Origin: Streptomyces sp. SPB162
GTDB taxonomy: Bacteria; Actinomycetota; Actinomycetes; Streptomycetales; Streptomycetaceae
Reading direction: 5' to 3'
DNA: 64,000 bases
Assembly: GCF_029504575.1 (NCBI RefSeq)
Contig: NZ_JAQFII010000001.1
Coordinates: 2,640,501 to 2,704,500, forward strand
This document shows positions 51,399-60,453 of this stretch, piece by piece. The notes beneath the pieces were generated by a model. The model was not told where the DNA came from. It saw nothing but the letters and a program-made list of their open reading frames with translations, and did no database searches. Every line of letters starts with the position of its first letter. Within the stretch, counting starts at the first letter, position 1. Both the position numbers and the translations under genes were made by a program.

Positions 51399-52920
51399 TC
51401 AGAGGGGGCGGTCCGCCTTCTTCCAGGCCTTGGGGAGCCGGGCCTCGGTCTCGCGGGCCCGGAACCGCTCCAGCTCGCTGAGCGCGCCGTAGGGGAAGGC
51501 GCTCTCCCCCGCCGCGACCGCGTCCTCGGCGAGGCGCGTGATCACGACCCGGCACATCACGCTGTCCTGGTGCTCACCGAGGAACTCCTGGAGGTCCTTC
51601 ATCCGGGCGATGTGCTTCTTCGCCCGGGAGCCGAGCACCGGCCGGGCGGCCTCCGCACAGTAGCGGGCGCGCTTGGCGGCCTTGCGCGCCTCGTGCAGGG
51701 CCGTGTCCCGGTCGCGGCCGCGGTCGACGGCCAGGGCGGCCTCCATCTGCCTGCGCAGCCGGCGGTGGTCGTGGCGGACGGGCCCGCTCCACGCCCGGGA
51801 CCGCGGGCAGCTTCGCGCCCTCCAGGTAAGGCGGGTCCGCGAGCAGCGCCTCGACCGCTTCCAGCACCCGGAAGTAGTGCGAGCGGCTCATGATCCGCAC
51901 CACGGCGTCGTGCGCCTCACCCTGCGCGGTCGAGTGCTGGGCGGCCAGCCGCCTGCGCAGCGGCACGTCGACCAGCGTCGGGTCGAGCTCGGCGAGCCGG
52001 AGCTCCAGCCGGTCCGCCACCACCTCGCCGTCGCGCGCCGTGCCCAGCACCTCGCCGAGCCACTTCAGCTCCGCACCGACCGGGTCGGTGACGGCCCGGT
52101 CCAGCTCCCTGCGAAAGGTCTTCAGCGCGCTGCGCGCCCGCCGGGTCGCGACCCGCATCCGGTGCACGGAGTCGGGCTCCGCCCGCCGGACCTCGGGGTC
52201 GAGCGCGATGATCGCGCGCAGCTGCTCGTGCAGATAGGCCAGCGCCGCGTCACCGACGGTGCGGATCCCGTCGGGCGGTCCCGGCGGGACGGCCGCCGAC
52301 GTCAGCCGGTCGCCGAGGGCGCGGGCGAGCTTGGACGGCGAGTCCGACCGGCGCACTCCCGCGGTGGCCAGCCGCTGCTCGACGGCGTCCAGGAGCGCGG
52401 GCTCGCCGCCGACGAGTTCGACCTCGAACTCCGTCCAGCTGATCGCCACGGCCTTGTTCTCCGGACCGGCTCCCAGGAGCTGCGCGGTGACGTGGTCGTG
52501 CGCGATCTCCGCCAGGGGCTCCTCGGCCGCGTCCAGCAGGTGCCGGCGCTCGCGGTGGTTCTTGAGCCGCACGACGGGGATCAGCCGCTCTCCGCGGGTG
52601 TACACGGCCACCTCGGCGGCCAGGTCCGCCGGAACGGTCCGGGTCGCGCGTCCGAGCGGGGCATGCACCTCGGTGCGGGTGTCCGCCTCGGTGGTCGGCA
52701 GCTTCAGGTGCCAGCCGGCGTCGTCCCCGCCGGTCCGGCGGCGCAGCGTGATGTTGCGGGCCGCGAGGCGCAGGTCCTCGGTGTCGAAGTAGACGGCGTC
52801 GAGTTCCGCCGGGCCCAGGTCGCGGCTGTCGGCGACCAGGGGGAGCCCGGTGAGATCGGGCGGCTCGAACCGGCCGTCCGCTTCATACTTGCGCTCGGTC
52901 TCCCGCACACGCTTTCCCAT
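51399..52920 (-). CDS. CYTH-CHAD domain protein, one-base frameshift
   Basis: About 507 residues when repaired. The N-terminal CYTH domain (ETERKYEADGRFEPPDLTGL, ExExK type; LRRRTGGDDAGWHLKLPTTE) is of the triphosphatase superfamily. The CHAD domain (from about 215; PDSVHRMRVATRRARSALKT, KLARALGDRL, and after the shift RRLRRQMEAALAVDRGRDRD, HEARKAAKRARYCAEAARPV) is a histidine-rich helical polyphosphate-binding module. At about 51780-51782 a GGG should be GG to keep the frame (RAVRHDHRRLRRQM). Such proteins bind or cut polyphosphate. Start ATG 52920. Confidence 0.85.
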
Positions 52921-52960
52921 GCAAGGAACGTAGTGGCGGCTTCCGCTTCGGGCAATGGGG

Positions 52961-53028
52961 CCCCGCCTGCCGGCCCCGCCTGCCGGCCCCGCCTGCCACC
53001 GGCCGGATCACTCCGGCCGGTGGCAGGC
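52961..53028. terminator. Repeats plus 16-bp hairpin terminator at the end of the mre-rodA cluster
   Basis: Three copies of CCCCGCCTGCCGG lead into a perfect 16-bp stem with a 6-base loop (52991-53006 pairing with 53013-53028). It lies 102 bases after the rodA stop, so it probably ends the mreB-rodA transcript. Confidence 0.8.
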
Positions 53029-53039
53029 GTTCAGCCGGG

Positions 53040-53136
53040 CTCAGGCGGTCTCAGACGGCCCCTGGGGGCTCGGACGGGCCCAGGCAGGCTCAGACGGGCT
53101 CAGGCGGGCTCGGACCGGCTCAGGCCGGCTCAGGCC
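53040..53136. repeat. Imperfect tandem repeats GGCTCAGRCSG running into the rodA stop
   Basis: About eight imperfect copies of an 11-base unit (GGCTCAGACGG, GGCTCAGGCGG, GGCTCGGACCG and similar) fill the interval and include the rodA stop codon. Probably slippage products. Confidence 0.7.
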
Positions 53137-54326
53137 GACATCGGGCGTTGCATCCGGACCGCCTGCAGCAGTCCGATGGCGACCCAGATCGCGAACATCG
53201 ACGAGCCGCCGTACGACACGAAGGGCAGCGGCAGGCCGGCGACCGGCATGATACCCAGCGTCATCCCGATGTTCTCGAACGCCTGGAACGCGAACCAGGC
53301 GACGATGCCGGCCGCGACGATCGTGCCGTACAGGTCGGTGGCGCTGCGGGCGATCGCGCAGGCCCGCCAGACGATCAGCCCGAGCAGGATGATGATCGCG
53401 GCGGCCCCGGCGAAGCCGAGTTCCTCGCCGGCGACCGTGAAGACGAAGTCGGTCTGCTGCTCGGGCACGAACTGGCCGGTGGTCTGGCTGCCGTGGAAGA
53501 GCCCCTTGCCGAACAGGCCGCCGGAACCGATCGCGATGAGCGCCTGATGGGTGTTGTAGCCGACGCCCGCCGGGTCGAGGGCGGGGTTGGCGAACGCCGC
53601 GAACCGGTCGACCTGGTACTTGTCGAGCACACCGAGCTGCCAGATCAGACCGGCGCCCACCGCGCCCGCCGTGATCAGGCCCAGCACCCAGCGGTTCGAG
53701 GCGCCGGAGGCGAGCAGCACGCCGAGGATGATCACGGCCATGACCATCACCGAGCCGAGGTCCGGCATCATCATGATGATCGCGATGGGCAGCGCGGCCC
53801 AGGCCAGTGCCTGGAGGACGGTGCGGTGGTCGGGATGCACGCGGTCGCCCGCGTCCACCCGCGCCGACAGCAGCATCGCCATGGTCAGAATGATGGTGAT
53901 CTTCACGAACTCGGACGGTTGCAGCGAGAAGCCGCCACCGATCACGATCCACGAGTGGGCACCGTTGATCGTGGTGCCCAGCGGGCTCAGCACCGCCAGG
54001 ATCAGCAGCACCGAGATCACGTAGAGCACCGGCACGACCCCGCGCAGCCTGCGGTGTCCCAACGCCACGACGCCCGCGGCGAGGGCGAGGCCGATGCCGG
54101 TGTTCATCAGGTGCCGCAGCAGGAAGTAGTACTGGTCGCCGTGGGTGAGGCTGGTTCGGCCGCGGGTCGCCGAGTAGACGAGCAGGGTGCCGATCCCGGA
54201 CAGCGCGAGCGCCGCGCCCAGCAGGATCCAGTCCATCCGGCGCAGTATCGAGTCCCGGGCGAGCAGTTTGCCCAGGGTGCTGCGTTCCGGCGTGAAGCGA
54301 CGGATCGTGTAGCTGCCGGCGGTCAT
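53130..54326 (-). CDS. rodA: SEDS-family peptidoglycan polymerase RodA (Sfr)
   Basis: 398-residue lipid II polymerase working with the class B PBP next to it. About ten membrane helices. Motifs: LLVYSATRGRTSLTHGDQYY, INGAHSWIVIGGGFSLQPSE, FVKITIILTMAMLLS, MMMPDLGSVMVMAVIILGVL, the QTDFVFTVAGEELGFAGA loop and MPVAGLPLPFVSYGGSSM at the C-terminus. The ATG at 54326 overlaps the restored stop of pbp2 (ATGA). As written the frames of pbp2 and rodA run together, which is due to the frameshift in pbp2 and not a real fusion. In S. coelicolor the homologue sfr acts in spore wall synthesis. Confidence 0.95.
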   Translation of the reverse strand: MTAGSYTIRRFTPERSTLGKLLARDSILRRMDWILLGAALALSGIGTLLVYSATRGRTSLTHGDQYYFLLRHLMNTGIGLALAAGVVALGHRRLRGVVPVLYVISVLLILAVLSPLGTTINGAHSWIVIGGGFSLQPSEFVKITIILTMAMLLSARVDAGDRVHPDHRTVLQALAWAALPIAIIMMMPDLGSVMVMAVIILGVLLASGASNRWVLGLITAGAVGAGLIWQLGVLDKYQVDRFAAFANPALDPAGVGYNTHQALIAIGSGGLFGKGLFHGSQTTGQFVPEQQTDFVFTVAGEELGFAGAAAIIILLGLIVWRACAIARSATDLYGTIVAAGIVAWFAFQAFENIGMTLGIMPVAGLPLPFVSYGGSSMFAIWVAIGLLQAVRMQRPMSA

Positions 54327-56540
54327 GAGACGTACCTCCGGCCCAGCAGGAGCTTGTCGGTGCGGCCGGGCGCGAGCGCGGCGAGGACCGGGCCGCCGGC
54401 GGGCGCGGTGGGCGCGCCGGACGACGGGACGAAGGTGGTGACGGCGGACGCGGCCCTGGACGGCGGAGCCGTCGTCGTTGAACTTCGGCAGCTTCGCCTC
54501 GGGGGTCGGCAGCAGCGCCTTCTTGCCGTCGATCGAGCCGTTGGCCTGGATGCCGTACATCGCCTCGTAGATCTTGCGGACCGCGGGTCCTGAACCGCCG
54601 GAGCCGGTGCCGCCCTGCGAGATCGTCATGACGATCGCGTAGTCCTTGGTGTACGTCGTCAGCCAGGACGTCGTCTGCTTGCCGTCGACCTCGGCGGTAC
54701 CGGTCTTGGCGTGCAGCTGGATCTTGTCCTGCGGCCAGCCGCCGAAGCGCCAGGCGGCGGTACCGCTGGTCACGACGCCCGCGGTGGCCTGGTTGATGTA
54801 CTTCAGGGTCTCCGCGCTGTCCGGGAGCCTGCCGGTGGCTTTGGGGGCGATGGGCTTGATCGTCTTGCCGTCGGCGCTGACGATCGCCTTCCCTATGGTC
54901 GGCTGGTAGAGCGTGCCGCCATTGGCGAGGGCCGAGTAGATCCGCGCCATCTGGACGGGAGTGACGAGGGTGTCGCCCTGGCCGATCGCGAAGTTGACCG
55001 AGTCACCGGCGCGCATCACATTGCCGTCCACGCAGTTCTCGCGGGCGATCTGGGTCGCGTAGTCCTGCTTGTTGGTCTTCCCCTCGCGGCACCAGTAGTC
55101 CACGTTGGCCTCGTAGTAGGCCTGCTTCCACTGGCGGTCGGGGACACGGCCCTTGACCTCGCCCGGCAGGTCGATGCCGGTCTTGGCTCCGAGGCCGAAC
55201 TGGTGGGCGGTCTTGTAGAAGAAGTCCTTGGGGTTCTTGGGCTTGGTGCCGCCGTCCGCCAGCCACTGGTTGTACGAGAGGCCGTAGAAGACGGTGTCGC
55301 AGGAGATCTCCAGCGCCTTGCCGAGGTTGATCGAGCCGAAGCTCTCGCCCTCGAAGTTCTTGAACACGCGCCCGCCGATGGTCATCGACGAGGTGCAGGG
55401 GTAGGCGCCGTCGAGCGGGTAGCCGGCGTTGACGGCCGCCGACGTCGAGATCACCTTGAAGGTCGAGCCGGGCGCCGAGAGGCCCTGGATGGCCCGGTTC
55501 AGCAGCGGGTAGTTGGAGTCCTTGCCGGTCAGCTGCTTGTAGTCGGCCGGCGAGATGCCGCCGACCCACGCGTTCGGGTCGTACGTCGGGGCGCTGGCCA
55601 TCGCGACGACCTGACCGGTGTGCACGTCCATGACCGTGACCGCGCCCGAGTCGGCCTTGTAGTTGGTGCCCGTGACCTTGTCGAAGGTCTTGCGGGCGTC
55701 CAGCATCGCCGCGTTCAGCTCCTTCTCGGCGACGGCCTGGACCCGCGAGTCGATGCTGGTCACCAGGTTGGCGCCGGATTCCGCGGGGGTGTCGCCCGCC
55801 TTGCCGATCACCCGGCCGAGGTTGTCCACCTCGTAGCGGGTCACGCCGGCCTTGCCGCGCAGCGCCGAGTCGTACTGGCGCTCCAGACCGGAGCGGCCCA
55901 CCTGGTCGGAGCGGAGGAGCGGGGTGTTGCCGTCCTTCTGCGAGGTGGTGATCTCGTCGTCCGTGACAGGCGAGAGGTACCCGAGCACCTGGGAGGCGTT
56001 GGCCTTGCTGGGCGCCGGGTAGCGGCGGACGGCGGTCGGCTCGGCGGTCACGCCGGGGAAGTCCTCGCGGCGCTCCATGATCTGCAGGGCCTGCTGGGTG
56101 GTGGCCTTGTCGGTGATCGGGATCGGCTGGTACGGCGATCCGTTCCAGCAGGGCTGGGGGGTCTTGGAGTCGCAGAGCCGGACCTTGGCGATGACGTCGG
56201 CGGCCGGCAGGCCCAGCACCGCGGCGAGCCGGGTCAGGACGGCCTTGCCGTCGTCCTTCTGCTTGAGCAGTTCGGTGCGGCTGGTGGAGACCACCAGCCG
56301 GGTCTCGTTGTCGGCGAGGGGCACACCGCGCGCGTCCAGGATCGACCCGCGGATCGCGGGGGTGACGACCTGCTGGATGTGGTTGCTGGCGGCCTTCTCG
56401 GTGTACTCGTCACCGTTGCGGATCTGCAGGTACCACAGGCGTCCGCCGAGGGTGAGCAGCAGCGAGAAGACGAGGATCTGCAGGATGACCAGGCGGATCG
56501 TGACGCGTGAGGTGCGGCCGGTCTCAGGGATGTTGGACAT
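54323..56540 (-). CDS. mrdA: Class B penicillin-binding protein 2 (transpeptidase), C-terminal frameshift
   Basis: About 739 residues when repaired. A short cytoplasmic start (MSNIPETGRTSRVTIRLVIL) with one membrane helix (up to about 37) is followed by a dimerisation domain (RGSILDARGVPLADNETRLV) and the transpeptidase domain: SxxK in LSAPGSTFKVISTSAA (about 357), SxN-type GLSYNQWL and KTGTAEVDGKQ (about 613). After LPKFNDDG the frame turns Arg-rich. Removing one base at about 54455-54475 gives SRAASAVTTFVPSSGAPTAP, then LLLGRRYVS and a TGA in the ATGA with rodA. The indel is beyond the catalytic domain. Cross-links wall peptidoglycan with RodA. Confidence 0.93.
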
Positions 56541-56591
56541 CGGCGCGTGCGCCCTTCCTCACGTACGGGGTGTCGGACAGGGGGCGGGCGG

Positions 56592-57221
56592 TCACAGCCT
56601 GCGGCCCCCCTTGGCGACGGAACCGATCCGGCTGCCGCGGCCGACCCGGCCGAGCAGGCTCGCGCGCTGGCCGCCGACCCGGCCGCCGTAGGCGCCGGAG
56701 GCGTCCTCGGCGAGCGGGTCGCTGTCGAAGCGTCTGGCCACCGCCATCACGAGCGGGACGATGAACGGCGCGAGCAGCAGGTCGTAGACGGCCGCGGTGA
56801 AGAGCAGTTTGGCGAGCCCCACGTGGGCCCCGGCGGTGTCGCCGACCAGGGCGCCGACGCCCGCGTAGAGCAGGGTGCCGCCGATCGCCGCCGCGACGAC
56901 GACGAGCATCGGCATGGCGGCGGTCCGCAGCTGCCCGGTCTCGGGCTTGGCGAGGCCCGCCAGGTAGCCGATGACGCAGAGCACGAGCGCGTACCGGCCC
57001 ACGGCGTGGTCGGCGGGCGGTGCCAGGTCGGCGAGCAGGCCGGCGCCGAAGCCGACCAGGGCGCCGCCGACGTGGCCGTAGGTCAGCGCGAGGCCGAGCA
57101 CGGTGAGCAACAGCAGGTCGGGTACCGCGCCGGGCAGGTGCAGCCGGGCCAGCACGCTGACCTGGACGACCATCGCGACGACGACCAGGGCGGTGGAGAG
57201 CAGGATCCGGTTGAGTCGCAT
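56592..57221 (-). CDS. mreD: Rod shape-determining protein MreD
   Basis: 209-residue membrane protein of the elongasome. About five helices (LLSTALVVVAMVVQVSVLAR, LLLTVLGLALTYGHVGGALV, FTAAVYDLLLAPFIVPLVMA). The start is ATG 57221 with AGGAG 7 bases upstream. It follows mreC so closely (TGA-CC-ATG) that the mreC indel makes one long frame of both. It ends in a basic, Gly-rich tail (GRGSRIGSVAKGGRRL). pbp2 starts 52 bases downstream. Confidence 0.93.
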   Translation of the reverse strand: MRLNRILLSTALVVVAMVVQVSVLARLHLPGAVPDLLLLTVLGLALTYGHVGGALVGFGAGLLADLAPPADHAVGRYALVLCVIGYLAGLAKPETGQLRTAAMPMLVVVAAAIGGTLLYAGVGALVGDTAGAHVGLAKLLFTAAVYDLLLAPFIVPLVMAVARRFDSDPLAEDASGAYGGRVGGQRASLLGRVGRGSRIGSVAKGGRRL

Positions 57222-57223
57222 GG

Positions 57224-58178
57224 TCAGCTCCTGGTGGTGCTGGAGGGCGCACCGGAGGTGGGGGCGCCCGGCTTCCGCGCCGGGCGGGGTGGCCTTGGCC
57301 GCGGTGGGCGAAGGCGTGGGCTTGGCCGGCAGCACGCTGTCGCGCGGGTCCGTGCGCGGCCCCTCGACGACGACACCGACGATGTCGAGCCGGGAGAAGC
57401 CGACGAACGGCTCGACCTGGACCGTACGGGTCAGGCTGCCCGCCGACGGGTCGATCGCGACGACCTTGCCGACCGGCACGCCGGGGACGAACGGCTTGCC
57501 GGCCTGCGAACCGAAGGTGACCATGCGGTCGCCCTTGCGCACCTTGGCCTTGCCGTTGAGGAGCTGGACGCGCATCGGCCGGTCACCCTGACCGGTGGCG
57601 AAGCCCAGTTCCATCGAGCCCTCCATCCGGGTCCCGACGGTGAAGTCCGGGTCGTTGGCGAGCAGCACGGTGGCGGTGGAGGATCCGACGGTGGTGACCC
57701 GTCCGACCAGGCCCTCACCGTTGATGACGGTCTGGTCGCGGACGACCCCGTCAGCGCTTCCGGCGTCGATCGTGACCGTCCAGGAGAATCCCTGGGCGGC
57801 ACCTATGGCGATGATCTGCGCGCCCTTGATCGCGTACTGACCGGCTCCCGCGGTCTTCAGGAGCTGGTCCAGTTCGCGGGCCTTGTTGCGGGTGACGTCC
57901 TTGCTGCCGAGCTGCTGCTTGAGCTCCGCGTTCTCGCGTTCCAGGCGGCTGATGGTGCTGTGCCGTCCGCCGGAGTCGCGCACCGCGGAGATCGCGTTGC
58001 CGACCGGGTCGACGGCGGACGCGACACCCTTTTCGACAGGTCCGAAGGCCGAGGCCGCCGCCTGTCGGGGGCCGTCCAGCGGTGACTGCTCGCCGCCGCG
58101 GATGTCCACCGTGATCAGCGCGAAAGCGATCGCGATCAACAGCACCAGCAGAAGCCGGCTCTCTCGTGTGTCCCTCAC
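57224..58178 (-). CDS. mreC: Cell shape-determining protein MreC, C-terminal frameshift
   Basis: About 317 residues when repaired. One N-terminal membrane helix (LLLVLLIAIAFALITVDI), a coiled coil (ISRLERENAELKQQL) and the MreC beta-domains (VINGEGLVGRVTTVGSSTAT, MEGSMELGFATGQGDRPMRV, FVGFSRLDIVGVVVEGPRTD). After SPTAAKATPPGA the written frame continues into mreD. Removing one base of the CC at 57275-57276 gives KPGAPTSGAPSSTTRS and a TGA 2 bases before the mreD start, the normal arrangement. The affected tail is disordered. Partner of MreB/MreD/PBP2 in wall synthesis. Confidence 0.92.
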
Positions 58179-58306
58179 GGGCGCCAGTCCGTGCCTTCCT
58201 CGAACGGACCGGTCGGCTGCGGTCCCCGGCCGGTCGAAGTGTGTGACGCAGTGAGAACGATCCCGCGTGCGGGCGGGCAGTCACCCACACGCGGGAACAT
58301 GCGTGC

Positions 58307-59344
58307 TCATCTGCGCGGCTGGGCGTCCAGAACCTGCTGCAACGCCTCGAACTCCTCGACGCACTTGCCGGCGCCGAGCGCCACGCAGTCCAGCGGGGAT
58401 TCGGCGATGTGGATCGGCATTCCGGTCTCGTGCCGCAGCCGCTCGTCCAGCCCGCGGAGCATCGCCCCGCCGCCGGCCAGCACGATGCCGCGGTCCATGA
58501 TGTCGCCGGAGAGCTCGGGCGGGCACTTGTCGAGCGTCGTCTTGACCGCGTCGACGATCGCGTTGACCGGCTCCTCGATGGCCTTGCGCACCTCGGCGGC
58601 CGAGATCACCACCGTCTTGGGCAGGCCGCTGACCAGGTCGCGGCCCCGGATCTCGGTGTGCTCGTCCTTCTCCAGCTTCGGGTCGAAGGCCGACCCGATG
58701 GTGAGCTTGATCTGCTCCGCGCTGCGCTCGCCGAGCAGGAGGCTGTACTCCTTCTTGATGTGCTGGATGATCGAACTGTCCAGCTCGTCGCCCGCGACCC
58801 TGATGGACTGCGCGGTGACGATGCCGCCCAGCGAGATCACGGCGACCTCGGTGGTGCCGCCACCGATGTCGACCACCATGTTGCCGGTGGCCTCGTGGAC
58901 CGGGAGCCCGGCGCCGATGGCGGCGGCCATCGGCTCCTCGATGATGTGCACCTGGCGGGCGCCGGCCTGGGTGGTCGCCTCGATGACGGCGCGTCGCTCG
59001 ACCCCGGTGATACCGGAGGGCACGCAGACGACGACGCGGGGGCGGGCCAGGTAGCGACGCTTGTGGATCTTGAGGATGAAGTAGCGCAGCATCCGCTCGG
59101 TGATCTCGAAGTCGGCGATGACGCCGTCCTTCAGCGGGCGGACCGCGACGATGTTTCCCGGGGTGCGGCCGATCATCTTCTTGGCCTCGGCGCCGACCGC
59201 CAGAATGCCGCCGGTGTTCGTGTTGATGGCGACGACCGACGGCTCGTTGAGGACGATCCCGCGACCCCTGACGTACACCAGCGTGTTGGCAGTCCCGAGG
59301 TCGACAGCCATGTCACGGCCGATGAACGACATGTTGTTCGCCAT
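58307..59344 (-). CDS. mreB: Actin-like protein MreB
   Basis: 345-residue cytoskeletal ATPase; in Streptomyces it acts chiefly in spore wall formation. Start ATG 59344 ([20 protein letters not shown]). Phosphate and adenosine motifs: [84 protein letters not shown]. It starts the mre-pbp2-rodA cluster; mreC follows after 128 bases, which may hold its own promoter. ndk lies upstream, 298 bases away. Confidence 0.98.
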   Translation of the reverse strand: MANNMSFIGRDMAVDLGTANTLVYVRGRGIVLNEPSVVAINTNTGGILAVGAEAKKMIGRTPGNIVAVRPLKDGVIADFEITERMLRYFILKIHKRRYLARPRVVVCVPSGITGVERRAVIEATTQAGARQVHIIEEPMAAAIGAGLPVHEATGNMVVDIGGGTTEVAVISLGGIVTAQSIRVAGDELDSSIIQHIKKEYSLLLGERSAEQIKLTIGSAFDPKLEKDEHTEIRGRDLVSGLPKTVVISAAEVRKAIEEPVNAIVDAVKTTLDKCPPELSGDIMDRGIVLAGGGAMLRGLDERLRHETGMPIHIAESPLDCVALGAGKCVEEFEALQQVLDAQPRR

Positions 59345-59642
59345 GTGGATACGTCTGGCCTTCCCAAGCTTGAGCGGAGATTCCATCGTAGTCGCGCCCC
59401 CTGGGGCGCGGGGTACGGGGTTCCGACGTCATTGTCATCAGAACACACAGCGTCCGCTGGTAATGGTGACGACGTGTCGGAGAGATTGGTTCCCGATAAC
59501 GGGGCGCATATGCCAGGGGCGACCGGATCCGGCCGGTCACCCCTGCGCTGATTGGACGTCAGTCCACAGACCTGCATCGCAGGTCAGATGGGGTACAGCT
59601 GTGAAGCGTATACACCCGGAAGCGGGACATGCGACCGATCGT
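59345..59642. other. Intergenic region between ndk and mreB
   Basis: 298 bases with the mreB promoter region and ndk 3' end. Two hairpins are visible: GACCGG-atccgg-CCGGTC (59522-59537 area) and GACCTGC-atc-GCAGGTC (59569-59585), the latter 58 bases past the ndk stop and a fair terminator. No coding sequence is convincing. Confidence 0.55.
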
Positions 59643-60056
59643 TCAGACGAGGCCCGGGAAGAACAGCTTGATCTCACGCTCGGCGGACTCCGGGGAGTCC
59701 GAGGCGTGGACAAGGTTCTCCCGCACGATGGTGCCGAAGTCCCCGCGGATGGATCCGGGGGCCGCGGCGATCGGGTCGGTCGGACCGGCCAGCGCCCGAA
59801 CGCCCTCGACGACGCGCTCGCCCTCGACGACCAGCGCGACCGCGGGACCCGAGGCCATGAACTCCATCAGCGGCTCGTAGAACGGGCGGCCGACGTGCTC
59901 GGCGTAGTGCTGCTCCAGGGTGCCGAGATCGAGCGTGCGCAGTTCGAGGGCGCCGATCGTCCAACCGGCCTTGCGCTCGAAGCGGCCGATGATCTCGCCG
60001 ATCAGGCCGCGGCGGACGGCGTCCGGCTTGAGAAGGACAAGGGTGCGCTGGCTCAC
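59643..60056 (-). CDS. ndk: Nucleoside diphosphate kinase
   Basis: 137-residue enzyme that transfers the gamma-phosphate between nucleotides. The start is GTG 60056 (VSQRTLVLLKPDAVRRGLIG) with AGGAG 8 bases before it. The active-site His is in VRENLVHASDSPESAEREI (about residue 115). Other motifs: GRPFYEPLMEFMASGPAVAL and GPTDPIAAAPGSIRGDFG. Length is typical. Upstream genes DUF4233 and folC lie on the same strand, so it may be the last gene of a folC unit. Confidence 0.97.
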   Translation of the reverse strand: MSQRTLVLLKPDAVRRGLIGEIIGRFERKAGWTIGALELRTLDLGTLEQHYAEHVGRPFYEPLMEFMASGPAVALVVEGERVVEGVRALAGPTDPIAAAPGSIRGDFGTIVRENLVHASDSPESAEREIKLFFPGLV

Positions 60057-60106
60057 GGTACGGCTCCTACTGACGGTGACGGGTATGACGACAGTACAAG
60101 GCGTGG

Positions 60107-60443
60107 TCAGGCCACCTGCGCCGAGTGCCTCGCCTTGGCCTCGTCGATCTTCCGGCCGAAGTGGATGGAGGCCCACCACAGGGCCGCGAAGACCACGCCG
60201 AGGAAGTACATCGTCCCGACCCAGTAACCACTCACGACCAGGGCGATCTGCAGCGCCCAGCCCACCGCGAGGGCGCCGGGGCGGGGACAGCATGCCGCAC
60301 AACAGCACGCACAGCAGCATGCCGACGCCACACACCGCCCACACCGTTCCGACCGCCAGATCGTCCTGCTTCATCGCGACGAGGCCGGCGAAGCCGATCA
60401 CGAAGAACTCACCGATCAACGTGCTCGCGCACAAGGTCCGCAT
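60107..60443 (-). CDS. DUF4233-type small membrane protein, one-base frameshift
   Basis: About 111 residues when repaired. Four membrane helices (LIGEFFVIGFAGLVAMK, VGMLLCVLLCGML, ALAVGWALQIALVVSG, YFLGVVFAALWWASIHFG) and a basic tail (GRKIDEAKARHSAQVA). The start is ATG 60443, 10 bases after the folC stop. The frame breaks at GGGG 60283-60286; with GGG the two halves join (GMLSRPGALAVGW). The family is found next to folC in actinobacteria, function unknown. Confidence 0.82.
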
Positions 60444-60453
60444 CGTGCCGCTC

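Noticed and set aside
53130..56540. A 1136-residue PBP2-RodA fusion protein
   Set aside because: The linking residues are an Arg/His-rich out-of-frame stretch; the other frame gives a normal PBP2 tail and an ATGA overlap with rodA.
56592..58178. A 528-residue MreC-MreD fusion protein
   Set aside because: Removing one base gives an ordinary MreC tail and a stop 2 bases before a well-spaced mreD start with its own ribosome site.
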